From NCBI RefSeq assembly GCF_006335015.1, contig NZ_VDGT01000002.1:1-64000 (forward strand): a stretch of DNA of 64,000 nucleotides, given 5' to 3'. This document shows positions 9,091-17,120 of this stretch, in pieces. The stretch is from Streptomyces sedi. Its GTDB lineage: Bacteria > Actinomycetota > Actinomycetes > Streptomycetales > Streptomycetaceae. Every line of letters starts with the position of its first letter. Position 1 is the stretch's first letter. The translations under genes were made by a program, and so were the position numbers. Below the pieces are notes generated by a model. It was not told the origin of the DNA. It did no database searches and saw only the letters and a list, made by a program, of their open reading frames with translations.

Positions 9091-9519
9091 ATGACAGGGA
9101 ACTTCGTGGCCACCTCCTACGCCTACCGCCATATCTCGGGCCCCTGGGGCCTGCTCGTCGACCTGACCGCTTCGGTCAGGGCGAACGAACCCACCGGAGC
9201 GGCTGTCCCGGTCGCGGACGGCCTGTCGTTGGAAGTGCGGGATCAGAACACCACGGAGGAAGACCGGGAGCAGTTGGTGCCAGGGCTGCTGTACGCCGCG
9301 CCGGCGATCAGGACCGCCGTGGGAACGGCCCAGGTGACGGTCACGGTCGAGCGGTTGGACTACCCGCTGACCGACTACCAGCCGGAGGCGGCGGCGCTCG
9401 CCGTACTCGGCTGGGCCGCCGAGTACTTCGGATTTCCGCCGCTGCCGGCCGAGGCCCGCTATGACAGGGCGTCCAACAGGTACGACGTCGTCCTGGGCGA
9501 GGCCGACGAGACGCGATGA
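9091..9519 (+). CDS. Hypothetical protein
   Basis: This frame encodes 142 residues beginning MTGNFVATSYAYRH. A GTG at 8956 would give a longer N-terminus, but that extension is arginine/glycine-rich and looks untranslated. The product is acidic and predicted to be soluble, with alternating strand-like segments (GLLVDLTASV, AQVTVTVERLDY) and a C-terminal helix. No known family is recognised. Base composition is a little less GC-rich than in the operons nearby, and a gene remnant lies just downstream, so it may belong to an acquired or decaying segment. Confidence 0.55.
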   Translation: MTGNFVATSYAYRHISGPWGLLVDLTASVRANEPTGAAVPVADGLSLEVRDQNTTEEDREQLVPGLLYAAPAIRTAVGTAQVTVTVERLDYPLTDYQPEAAALAVLGWAAEYFGFPPLPAEARYDRASNRYDVVLGEADETR

Positions 9520-9614
9520 ACCCGGGCCCACCATGTCGGCGCACCGTGCCGGGCTCATCCGTGTGAGGGAGTCGACGGTCACCCTTGAACGGCGAGTGCG
9601 CTTTCCGGCGGGAC

Positions 9615-9824
9615 CTACCGCCGGTACGGGTAGACGAACGGCTCGGTGGATCGCCGCACGGACTCCTGTACGGCGCGGGTCCTCGGCCCCGCCGTGTAGA
9701 ACCGACCTCGTGCCTCGCCGTGTTGTTCCAGCCAGTCCGTGCGAACCAGTTCACGTATGTCGCGAGTGGACTGTTGCAGGCTCAGTTCAGCGTCGGACTG
9801 GTAAACCGGCCGCCGAACGCGGGA
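9615..9824 (-). pseudogene. C-terminal remnant of a Fic-type protein (winged helix)
   Basis: Read on the minus strand, this stretch encodes ...VYQSDAELSLQQSTRDIRE then LVRTDWLEQHGEARGRFY and ends at TAG (9615-9617). The pattern (QQ.TRDL.ELV..GWL...G..RGRYY) is that of the winged-helix tail of Fic-family proteins. The frame is closed upstream by a TAG at 9825-9827 and has no start codon, so only about 69 codons remain. It is flanked by non-coding sequence and looks like the scar of a deleted gene. The family assignment is from pattern memory and is moderately sure; the broken state is seen directly. Confidence 0.6.
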
Positions 9825-9894
9825 CTAGGGTCGTTCTCCCCGGGCGGCCGGGCCTGGCCGTCCGTGTGGAGTCCACGGAGGGAGGCGGCCACGA

Positions 9895-10266
9895 GTGCCC
9901 CGACGAACGAGCCGAAGCGCGGCCCGCCGCCCCGTCGGCATCTTCGCCGCGGACGTGCGGGTGTTCCGCCTCTACCGGGACGGCACCGTTCTCGACGTAC
10001 TGGTCAAACCCGCGCCGGGGCCCGAGCAGGCCGCCGCGCTCGCGCGGTGGCTGCGCCCGGACAACCCGATGCGCGGTGTCCACCGCTCCACGTACACGCT
10101 GCGCGGCCGGCGGCTGTCGTTCGCGACGCGCGGCCATCTCGACGGGGGAATCGTGACGGTCGACGGCATCTGGAACGGGGACGCGTTGCTGCTCGACATC
10201 ACCGGCGGGGGTCGGACCGAGAGGGCCCGCCGCTTCCGGCGCATCGACACCGGGGTGCCGCGCTGA
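9895..10266 (+). CDS. Hypothetical protein
   Basis: A GTG start at 9895 with GGAGGGAGG about ten bases upstream gives 123 residues. The first dozen are basic (MPRRTSRSAARRP). The rest alternates short strands and charged turns (VRVFRLYRDGTVLDVLVK, GGIVTVDGIWNGDALLLDI), suggesting a small beta-barrel or sandwich. There is no signal peptide or membrane segment and no family I can name. It runs toward the GH30 gene on the other strand, with 46 bases between the stops. Confidence 0.55.
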   Translation: MPRRTSRSAARRPVGIFAADVRVFRLYRDGTVLDVLVKPAPGPEQAAALARWLRPDNPMRGVHRSTYTLRGRRLSFATRGHLDGGIVTVDGIWNGDALLLDITGGGRTERARRFRRIDTGVPR

Positions 10267-10312
10267 ACCGGGACATGCCCCGGGCGGGGATGGGGCCGGG
10301 GTGCCCGTCGGG

Positions 10313-11749
10313 TCAGAGCGTCCAGGTGTAGGTGGCCACCGCTCCGGCGGGGAGGGTGTCGGTCAGGGAGGCGCCGTCGTCCGTGAGGGAGAAGTCGCGG
10401 GCGGTGTCGCTCGCGTTGACGACGTAGGCGACGCGGGTGCCGTCGGGGTTCTCGAAGACCACGTTCTGGAGGCCGCCCGGGTCCTCGCTGGTGGAGTCGA
10501 GGCGGCGGGCGCCCGGGTCGAGGAACTTGGTGAGGTGGCCGAGGACGTAGAACTCGGCGTTGCGGGTGACCTGGTCGCCGGCGATCTCGACGACGCCGTT
10601 GCAGCGGGTGTCGCAGTGGCCCTGGTGGGGGCCGCCCTGGGCGTCGAGGGCGAGGTTCCAGGTGATGACGGTCTCGCCGCCGTGGCGCATGTTGCGGACG
10701 ACCAGGTTCTCGGCCTGCCAGCGCAGCGTGTCGGCGAAGGTCGAGGACGGGTCGTCGCTGTCGGTGCCGGAGCACTCGGTGAAGAAGACGCGTTCACCCG
10801 CCGCGACGAGTTCGCCCTGGGCCTCGGGCTGTCCGCCGTAGCAGTGGAACGCGGCGCCGGCGACCCGGTCGAGGTCGGAGGTCGCCCCGAGCACCTCCAA
10901 CGGGTAGCCGGGCTCGTCCCAGTTGTGGTCGTAGGCGAACAGCTGGGTCGGCAGCCCGGCCTCGGTCAGCGCGGTGTCCAACACCCGGAGGAACGCGGCC
11001 TGTTCGGACGGGCTCATGGAGGTGGACGGGTAACTGGTGGCGAAGAGCGGTTCGTTCTGCGCGGTCAGGTCGCTCAGTTCGATGCCCGCGTCGCCGTAGG
11101 CGCGCACCGCCTCGACCAGGTAGTCGGCGTAGTCCTCGTAGTGCTCGGGGAGCAGGGTGCCGCCGTTGAGGGAGTTCTCCGACTTCATCCAGGCCGGCGG
11201 TGACCAGGGGCTGCCCATCAGACGGAGGTCGGGGTTGCGGGCCAGCGCGTCGTTCAGCACCGGGATGATCAGCTCGCGGTCGCGGTCGATCGAGAACTGT
11301 CCCGGGGTGTCCTCGTAGGTGTAGAAGTCGCCCGTGTTGAAGTCGGTGCTGCCCAGCGGCTGGCGCAGATAGCTCAGCCCGATGCCGTCGCCGTCCCGGG
11401 AGAAGAGCGAGTCCAGCAGTGCCTCGCGGTCGCCGTCCGGCAGCGACCGCACCAGGCCGGCGGAGGCCTCGGTCACCGAGGCGCCGGCGCCGCTGAACTC
11501 CTGGTGGCGCTGGCGGCCGTCGACCCAGATGTCGGTGGCGGCCGGCTGGCCGTCGAAGGACAGCTCGCCGCGGTCGGCGAGCCGGTTCTGCCCGTCCGGC
11601 GTGGTCAGCCACGCCCGGGCGGTGCTCGGCGCGGCCTGCGCCGAGGTGCCGGCGACCACGCCGAGGCCGCCGGCCAGCAGCGCGCCCGCGGTCAGCCCCA
11701 ACAGGCCGACGCGCAGCGGTGAACGGTGTCGTGCGAGGACGGTTCTCAT
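10313..11749 (-). CDS. Secreted glycoside hydrolase family 30
   Basis: The product is 478 residues from the ATG at 11749 (MRTVLARHRSPLR), with a Sec-type signal peptide running to about SAQAA near residue 40. The catalytic TIM barrel has the acid/base Glu in LTAQNEP and the nucleophile Glu in FFTECSG; GSPWSPPAWMKS is a further GH30 hallmark. The C-terminus is the small beta-sandwich usual in the family. Relatives act as beta-glucosidase/glucosylceramidase, beta-1,6-glucanase or xylanase, so the substrate is a beta-linked glycan outside the cell, not further resolved. It is divergent from a TetR gene across a 390-base repeat-rich region that probably controls both. Confidence 0.92.
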   Translation of the reverse strand: MRTVLARHRSPLRVGLLGLTAGALLAGGLGVVAGTSAQAAPSTARAWLTTPDGQNRLADRGELSFDGQPAATDIWVDGRQRHQEFSGAGASVTEASAGLVRSLPDGDREALLDSLFSRDGDGIGLSYLRQPLGSTDFNTGDFYTYEDTPGQFSIDRDRELIIPVLNDALARNPDLRLMGSPWSPPAWMKSENSLNGGTLLPEHYEDYADYLVEAVRAYGDAGIELSDLTAQNEPLFATSYPSTSMSPSEQAAFLRVLDTALTEAGLPTQLFAYDHNWDEPGYPLEVLGATSDLDRVAGAAFHCYGGQPEAQGELVAAGERVFFTECSGTDSDDPSSTFADTLRWQAENLVVRNMRHGGETVITWNLALDAQGGPHQGHCDTRCNGVVEIAGDQVTRNAEFYVLGHLTKFLDPGARRLDSTSEDPGGLQNVVFENPDGTRVAYVVNASDTARDFSLTDDGASLTDTLPAGAVATYTWTL

Positions 11750-11806
11750 GTGCGGCTCCCTGGGATGGGCCGGGACGTGGGGGATCGCTGTGGGGCGTCG
11801 ACCGGG

Positions 11807-11862
11807 CACTGGTCACTGGTAACCGGTCACTGGCAACTGGTCACTGGTAACTGGCAGCTGGT
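11807..11862. repeat. Heptamer tandem repeat (eight units)
   Basis: Eight contiguous 7-base units run CACTGGT, CACTGGT, AACCGGT, CACTGGC, AACTGGT, CACTGGT, AACTGGC, AGCTGGT. They begin 57 bases upstream of the GH30 start. Inverted copies of the core (ACCAGT) recur at 11888-11906 and near 12020. A 10-base repeat (TGATGTCAGC) follows directly at about 11867. Confidence 0.9.
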
Positions 11863-11915
11863 CGCCTGATGTCAGCTGATGTCAGGTGACCAGTTGAGTG
11901 ACCAGTCGTTCCGGC

Positions 11916-11980
11916 GGCACCGACCACCGGCACCGACCACCGGCAGCGACCAGTGGTGGCGACCACCGGTTCCGACCGGT
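11916..11980. repeat. 13-base tandem repeat (five units)
   Basis: Units begin at 11916, 11929, 11942, 11955 and 11968. The first two are identical (GGCACCGACCACC) and the others differ at one to five positions. They lie midway between the divergent GH30 and TetR genes. Confidence 0.85.
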
Positions 11981-12030
11981 CGGTGGACCCGTCAGGAGAG
12001 AGGTAAGCAGACTGACTGACCAGTTGGTAG

Positions 12031-12060
12031 GTCCGGAACGGAACTGGATGGTTCCGGAAC
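12031..12060. promoter_or_regulatory. Inverted repeat, candidate TetR operator
   Basis: GTCCGGAAC at 12031-12039 is mirrored by GTTCCGGAAC at 12051-12060, giving an imperfect dyad with an 11-base spacer, about 80 bases before the TetR start. The size and position fit an autoregulatory operator. The tandem arrays to its left are alternatives. Confidence 0.45.
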
Positions 12061-12140
12061 CTGGGGGCGCCGCCCGGCCGGTCGTAGACTGCGGACGTCC
12101 GACCCGAGCCCGAGCGTGAACCCCAAGGCAGGAGCCGGTC

Positions 12141-12749
12141 ATGTCCTCAAGCGCGCCCGCGCGTGCCCAGGGTGCCCAGCGGCGGGACGACATCCTGCGC
12201 ATCGCCATGGAGACCTTCGCCACGCGCGGCTACCACAACGCCTCGCTGGCCGAGATAGCCGAACGCTCGGGCCTCACCCAGGCCGGGGTGCTGCACCACT
12301 TCCGCACCAAGGCCGGTCTGCTGACCGGGGTGTTGGAGCTGCGCGACAAGTCGGACATCGAGGCGCTGGGCGACGGCCGCCCCCGTGGGCTGGGGATGCT
12401 GCGGCACCTGGTGGACACCGCGCGGCTGAACGCCGAGCGCGCCGGGATCGTGCGGCTCTACACGGTGCTCTCGGCGGAGAGCGTGACCGAGGGGCACCCG
12501 GCGCAGGAGTACTTCCGCAGCCGCTACACGGGGTTGCGTGCCATCGTGGTCAGCGCGCTGCGGGAGGCGGTGGACGCGGGGGAGGTGGCGTCGACCCTCC
12601 CGGTGGAGAGCGTGGCCAACGGGATCATCGCGGTGATGGACGGGCTCCAGACCCAGTGGCTGCTGGACCCCCGGGCCGTTGACATGGTGGAGACCACGGA
12701 ACGGGTGATCACCGCGCTGATCGGGGTGCGACCGCCGCCCGAGGGGTGA
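12141..12749 (+). CDS. TetR family transcriptional regulator
   Basis: The product is 202 residues with an N-terminal TetR helix-turn-helix (ILRIAMETFATRGYHNASLAEIAERSGLTQAGVLHHFRTK, about 19-58) and an all-helical ligand-binding domain. The motif YHNASLAEIAERSGLTQAGVLHHF resembles regulators linked to carbohydrate-active enzymes in actinobacteria. It is transcribed away from the secreted GH30 gene and toward the secreted sugar dehydrogenase, so a role in sensing a sugar-derived signal is likely but inferred. ATG at 12141; AAGGCAGGAG upstream is a weak ribosome site. Confidence 0.9.
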   Translation: MSSSAPARAQGAQRRDDILRIAMETFATRGYHNASLAEIAERSGLTQAGVLHHFRTKAGLLTGVLELRDKSDIEALGDGRPRGLGMLRHLVDTARLNAERAGIVRLYTVLSAESVTEGHPAQEYFRSRYTGLRAIVVSALREAVDAGEVASTLPVESVANGIIAVMDGLQTQWLLDPRAVDMVETTERVITALIGVRPPPEG

Positions 12750-12752
12750 AGT

Positions 12753-12768
12753 CCCCCGCGCGCGGGGG
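12753..12768. terminator. GC palindrome after the TetR gene
   Basis: The perfect palindrome CCCCCGCG/CGCGGGGG starts three bases past the TetR stop codon. It would form a GC-rich hairpin with a tiny loop and no T-tract, as is common for Streptomyces terminators. Confidence 0.4.
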
Positions 12769-13038
12769 AGATACGGGGTGTACGCGCTCATAGTGGGGGC
12801 GCGCGCTTCGCCCTGCCCGCTCACTTTGTCCGGCAGGTGGATGAAGTTGTGCCATCTTGTTTCAAAGGGGTTTCCAGTCAGGGAGAAAGTCGTTACCGTC
12901 CCTGTGGTGTACCGGTCAACTTCGAGCGGCGCGGCCGTCCCCCTCAACTGACGGCCGCACCGTTCACCTGGCGCGACGGCGCGCGCCTGTGCGACAGCCT
13001 CACCCCCCACCCCCGTGCGCTCTAACGGAGGAACGCTC
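12769..13038. promoter_or_regulatory. Upstream region of the sugar dehydrogenase gene
   Basis: This 270-base region contains an AT-richer island around 12840-12900 (for example TTGTGCCATCTTGTTTCAAA), unusual for the surrounding GC level and the likely promoter site. I cannot assign -35/-10 boxes with confidence. GGAGGAA at 13028-13034 is the ribosome site that fixes the GTG start at 13039. Confidence 0.45.
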
Positions 13039-15468
13039 GTGCACAGGAGACTCAAAGCCGTACTCGCGACCGTGGCGGGCATGACGCTCGCCTCGGCGGG
13101 TGTGGTGATCAGCCAACAGACGGCGACGGCGGCCGAACCGCCGCCGCTCGACGAGTTCCAGCAGGTCGAACTCGCCAAGGGCGAGGCCGAGATGGGCGAG
13201 CCGATGACGCTCGCCGTGCTGCCCGACACGTCCGTCCTGCACACGTCGAGGGACGGCACGCTGCGGCTCACCGGCGCCAACGGACTGACCCAGGTGGCGG
13301 GCGAGATCCCGGTCTACAGCCACGACGAGGAGGGTCTCCAGGGCGTCGGGGTCGACCCCGACTTCGAGCAGAACCGCCACATCTACCTCTACTACGCGCC
13401 GCCGATGGAGACCCCCGCCGGCGACGCGCCGTCCGACGGCACCGCCGAGGACTTCGCCCCCTACGACGGCGTGAACCGGCTCTCCCGCTTCACGTTGAAC
13501 GAGGACGGCACCCTCGACAACGGCAGTGAGGTCGAGATCCTGGACGTGGCGGCCAGCCGCGGCCAGTGCTGCCACGTCGGCGGCGACATCGACTTCGACG
13601 CCGAGGGCAACCTCTACCTGACCACGGGCGACGACACCAACCCGTTCGCCTCCGACGGGTTCAGCCCGATCGACGAGCGGGAGGACCGCAACCCGGCGTT
13701 CGACGCCCAGCGTTCCGCCGCCAACACCGACGACCTGCGCGGCAAGCTGCTGCGCATCCACGTCGAGGACGACGGCAGCTACACCATCCCCGAGGGCAAC
13801 CTCTTCCAGGAGGGCACCGAGGGCGCCCGGCCCGAGATCTACGCCATGGGCTTCCGCAACCCGTTCCGGATGAGCGTCGACCAGGCCACGGGCGACGTCT
13901 ACGTCGGCGACTACGGCCCCGACTCCGGCACCGCCGACCCCGAGCGCGGCCCGTCGGGGCAGGTGGAGTTCAACCGGGTGACCGAGCCCGGCAACTTCGG
14001 CTGGCCGTACTGCGTGGGCGACAACGAGCCGTACATCGACTACGACTTCGAGACCGGCACCTCGGGCGAGGCCTTCGACTGCGCCGCCCCCGTCAACGAG
14101 TCGCCCCACAACACGGGCCTGACCGAGCTGCCGCCGGCGCAGCCGGCCTGGATCCCCTACGACGGCGACTCCGTCCCCGAGTTCGGTGACGGCTCCGAGT
14201 CCCCGATGGCGGGCCCGGTCTACCGCTACGACGCCGACCTGGACTCCGAGCGCAAGTTCCCCGAGTCGCTGGACGGCACCTTCTTCGCCGCCGAGTTCGG
14301 CCGCCAGTGGATCAAGGCCGTGGAGCAGGACGAGGACGGCAACGTCTCCGGCATCCACGACTTCCTCTGGGAAGGCACCCAGGTCATGGACACCGCCTTC
14401 GGCCCCGACGGCGCGCTCTACGTCCTTGACTACGGCACCGGCTACTTCGCCGGCGACGAGAACAGCGCCCTCTACCGCATCGACTACACCGCGGGTGTCA
14501 GCGCCCCGGTGGCGAGGGCCAGCGCCGACGTCACCTCGGGCCAGACCCCGCTGGAGGTCGCGTTCAGCTCCGAGGGCTCGACCGACCCCGACGGCTCCGA
14601 GCTGACCTACGCGTGGGACTTCGGCGACGGCGCCACCTCCGAGGAGGCCGACCCGACCCACACCTTCGAGGAGGCCGGCACCTACAGCGTGGTGCTGACC
14701 GTGACCAACGCCGCCGGCGCCACCGGCAACGCGTCCGTGCAGGTCGTGGCGGGCAACACCGAGCCCGAGGTCAACCTGCTGCTGCCGGGCGACGGCGCGC
14801 TGGTCGACTTCGGCGACGAGGTGCCGTTCGAGGTGGAGGTCACCGACGCCGAGGACACGGAGATCAACTGCGAGGACGTGACCGTCACGTTCATCCTCGG
14901 CCACGACTCGCACGGCCACCCGCAGACCTCGGCCAACGGCTGCTCCGGCACCCTCCAGACCCTCGCGGACGGCGAGCACGACCCGAACGCCAACATCTTC
15001 GGGGTCTGGAACGCCGAGTACACCGACGCCGGCTTCGGCGACGCCCCGCCGCTGACCGGCAGCGACGAGGTCGTCAGCCAGACCAGGCAGCGCCAGGCCG
15101 AGCACTTCGGCGAGGCCGAGGGCCCGACCACGGTGAGCGTCGACGCCGCCCACGGCGGACGCGCGGTCGAGGTCACCGACGGCGGCTGGATCTCGTTCGA
15201 GCCGTATCTGCTGGACAACGCGACGGAGTTCACCGCACGCGTCGCCTCCGAGGGCGGCAGCGGCACCGTCGAGGTGCGCGCCGACGCCCCCGACGGCCAG
15301 CTGCTGGGCACCGTCGAGGTCGGCGACACCGGAGGCGCGGACGCCTTCGAGGACGTCACGACGGAGCTGGCCGACCAGCCGGCCGAGTCCACCACGCTCC
15401 ACCTGGTTTTCACGGGTGGCACGTTCAACCTGGACGACTTCACCTTCAGTACCGGAAGTGAGGAGTGA
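13039..15468 (+). CDS. Secreted PQQ-type sugar dehydrogenase with PKD and C-terminal carbohydrate-binding-like domain
   Basis: The product is 809 residues from GTG 13039 (MHRRLKAVLATVAG), with a signal peptide ending near TATAA. Residues about 40-490 form a six-bladed propeller of the soluble glucose/sorbosone dehydrogenase type (EGLQGVGVDPDF, HVGGDIDFD, AMGFRNPFRMSVD, GNFGWPYC). A PKD domain follows (about 500-580, with WDFGDG), then a beta-sandwich resembling a CBM6-type module at the C-terminus. The protein is strongly acidic. It probably oxidises a sugar or glycoside outside the cell using PQQ or a similar quinone; substrate and cofactor are unproven. Its stop overlaps the start of the ThuA-DUF1080 gene (GTGA), so the two secreted proteins are made together. 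Confidence 0.88.
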   Translation: MHRRLKAVLATVAGMTLASAGVVISQQTATAAEPPPLDEFQQVELAKGEAEMGEPMTLAVLPDTSVLHTSRDGTLRLTGANGLTQVAGEIPVYSHDEEGLQGVGVDPDFEQNRHIYLYYAPPMETPAGDAPSDGTAEDFAPYDGVNRLSRFTLNEDGTLDNGSEVEILDVAASRGQCCHVGGDIDFDAEGNLYLTTGDDTNPFASDGFSPIDEREDRNPAFDAQRSAANTDDLRGKLLRIHVEDDGSYTIPEGNLFQEGTEGARPEIYAMGFRNPFRMSVDQATGDVYVGDYGPDSGTADPERGPSGQVEFNRVTEPGNFGWPYCVGDNEPYIDYDFETGTSGEAFDCAAPVNESPHNTGLTELPPAQPAWIPYDGDSVPEFGDGSESPMAGPVYRYDADLDSERKFPESLDGTFFAAEFGRQWIKAVEQDEDGNVSGIHDFLWEGTQVMDTAFGPDGALYVLDYGTGYFAGDENSALYRIDYTAGVSAPVARASADVTSGQTPLEVAFSSEGSTDPDGSELTYAWDFGDGATSEEADPTHTFEEAGTYSVVLTVTNAAGATGNASVQVVAGNTEPEVNLLLPGDGALVDFGDEVPFEVEVTDAEDTEINCEDVTVTFILGHDSHGHPQTSANGCSGTLQTLADGEHDPNANIFGVWNAEYTDAGFGDAPPLTGSDEVVSQTRQRQAEHFGEAEGPTTVSVDAAHGGRAVEVTDGGWISFEPYLLDNATEFTARVASEGGSGTVEVRADAPDGQLLGTVEVGDTGGADAFEDVTTELADQPAESTTLHLVFTGGTFNLDDFTFSTGSEE

Positions 15469-16886
15469 GCGCGTTGAGTGAAACTACCCGCAGCACCCGG
15501 TTGAGACGAGCCTGCCTCCTGCTCGTCGGGGGCGCCCTGTGCGCCACCGCACTGCCCGCGATGTCGGCGGGGGCCGCCGAGGCCCCCGACGGCGCGGGGC
15601 AGGAGACCGCGGCCGAACCGTTCGACGTACTGGTCTTCTCCAAGACCGCCGGATTCCGGCACGACTCGATCGAAGCCGGCATCGAGGCGATCACGCAGCT
15701 GGGCGAGGCCAACGACTTCACGGTGACCGCGACCGAGGACTCGGCGCTGTTCACCGAGGAGAACCTGGCCCAGTACGAGGCCGTCCTCTTCCTGTCCACC
15801 ACGGGCGACGTGCTCGACGACACGCAGCAGACCGCGTTCGAGGGTTACATCAACAACGGCGGCGGCTACGTCGGCGTCCACGCCGCCGCCGACACCGAGT
15901 ACGACTGGGAGTGGTACGACGGCCTGGCCGGCGCCCTCTTCGACAGCCACCCGCAGATCCAGCAGGCGACCGTCAACGTCGAGGACCACGACCACCCGGC
16001 CACCGCGCACCTGGGCGACACCTGGGAGCGCACCGACGAGTGGTACAACTACCGCACCAACCCCAGGGAAAGCGCCCGCGTGCTGGCCTCGCTCGACGAG
16101 TCCTCCTACGAGGGCGGCAACATGGACGGCGACCACCCGATCGCCTGGTGCAAGGAGTACGAGGGCGGCCTCGCCTTCTACACCGGCGGCGGCCACACCA
16201 TCGAGTCCTTCGCCGAGGAGGACTTCCTCCAGCACCTGCTGGGCGGCATCCAGTACGCCGCCGGCCAGACCGACGCCGACTGCTCCGTCCCGAGCGAGGA
16301 CCCCGAGGACCCCGAGGAGCCCGAGTACACCTCGATCTTCGACGGCACCTCGACCGAGGGCTGGACCCAGGCCGGGCCCGGCGAGTTCGAGCTGGACGCC
16401 GAGGAAGGCACGCTGACCAGCGTCGGCGGCATGGGCCTGTTCTACTACGAGGCCGAGTCGTACGAGAACTTCTCGCTGCTGCTCGACTGGCGCCAGATCG
16501 GTGACTCCAACTCCGGTGTCTTCCTGGGCTCCCCGGTCTCCGACGACCCCTGGGACGCGGTGAACCAGGGCTACGAGATCCAGATCGACGACACCGACGT
16601 CCCCGAGCGGACGACCGGCTCCGTCTACACCTTCCAGGGCGCCGACATCGAGGCCAGGGACGCCGCGCTCAACCCCAACGGCGAGTGGAACACCTACGAG
16701 CTGCGGGTCGAGGGCGACCATCTCCAGATCTTCCTCAACGATGTGCTGATCAACGACTTCACCTCGACCGAGGAGGACCGTAGCCTGGCGGGACACATCG
16801 GGCTCCAGAACCACGGCGACGACGACACCGTGCAGTTCAGGGACGTCCGTGTCGCCGAGCTGACCGACACCGACTGCCAGCACTGA
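15465..16886 (+). CDS. Secreted ThuA and DUF1080 (3-keto-disaccharide hydrolase-like) fusion
   Basis: The product is 473 residues, GTG at 15465 inside the preceding stop codon. A signal peptide (about 1-38, ending SAGAAEA) leads to a ThuA domain (about 50-265: VLVFSKTAGFRHDSI, GGGYVGVHAAADTEYDW, GGHTIESF). ThuA proteins have a class-I glutamine-amidotransferase-like fold and occur in trehalose/3-keto-sugar pathways. After an acidic linker (PSEDPEDPEEPE) comes a DUF1080 lectin-like domain (about 285-468), a family that includes 3-keto-glucoside hydrolases. With the upstream dehydrogenase this suggests oxidation of a glycoside followed by cleavage of the keto product, both outside the cell. That pathway is inferred from families, not demonstrated. 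Confidence 0.88.
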   Translation: MSALSETTRSTRLRRACLLLVGGALCATALPAMSAGAAEAPDGAGQETAAEPFDVLVFSKTAGFRHDSIEAGIEAITQLGEANDFTVTATEDSALFTEENLAQYEAVLFLSTTGDVLDDTQQTAFEGYINNGGGYVGVHAAADTEYDWEWYDGLAGALFDSHPQIQQATVNVEDHDHPATAHLGDTWERTDEWYNYRTNPRESARVLASLDESSYEGGNMDGDHPIAWCKEYEGGLAFYTGGGHTIESFAEEDFLQHLLGGIQYAAGQTDADCSVPSEDPEDPEEPEYTSIFDGTSTEGWTQAGPGEFELDAEEGTLTSVGGMGLFYYEAESYENFSLLLDWRQIGDSNSGVFLGSPVSDDPWDAVNQGYEIQIDDTDVPERTTGSVYTFQGADIEARDAALNPNGEWNTYELRVEGDHLQIFLNDVLINDFTSTEEDRSLAGHIGLQNHGDDDTVQFRDVRVAELTDTDCQH

Positions 16887-16933
16887 CCCCACAGAGCCGA
16901 CCCACCGGTACCCCGACAAGCACCACCCCACGA

Positions 16934-16969
16934 CTCCGTCCACCGCCGCGAGGGGCGGCGGGGACGGAG
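16934..16969 (+). terminator. Hairpin after the ThuA-DUF1080 gene
   Basis: CTCCGTCC at 16934-16941 pairs with GGACGGAG at 16962-16969. The inner arms CCGCCGC (16943-16949) and GCGGCGG (16955-16961) extend the stem past one bulged base, leaving a five-base loop. It lies 48 bases past the stop and separates the secreted pair from the ebo-like operon. Confidence 0.65.
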
Positions 16970-17120
16970 GCCGGCCCCGCGCGGGCCGGAGGGTGACGGC
17001 AGGGGCGGAACCGCCGAACCCGCCCCGCGCCGCCGCCTCGCGCGTTGCCCGGTCACGCCGCACACGTGGCCGGGCACCGCGCGCCCTCGCCCCTTCCGCA
17101 GCTGCACAGAAAGCCGCGAC

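Noticed and set aside
9533..9614. Possible attachment site or tRNA fragment next to the Fic remnant
   Set aside because: No tRNA fold or direct repeat could be recognised on both sides of the segment.
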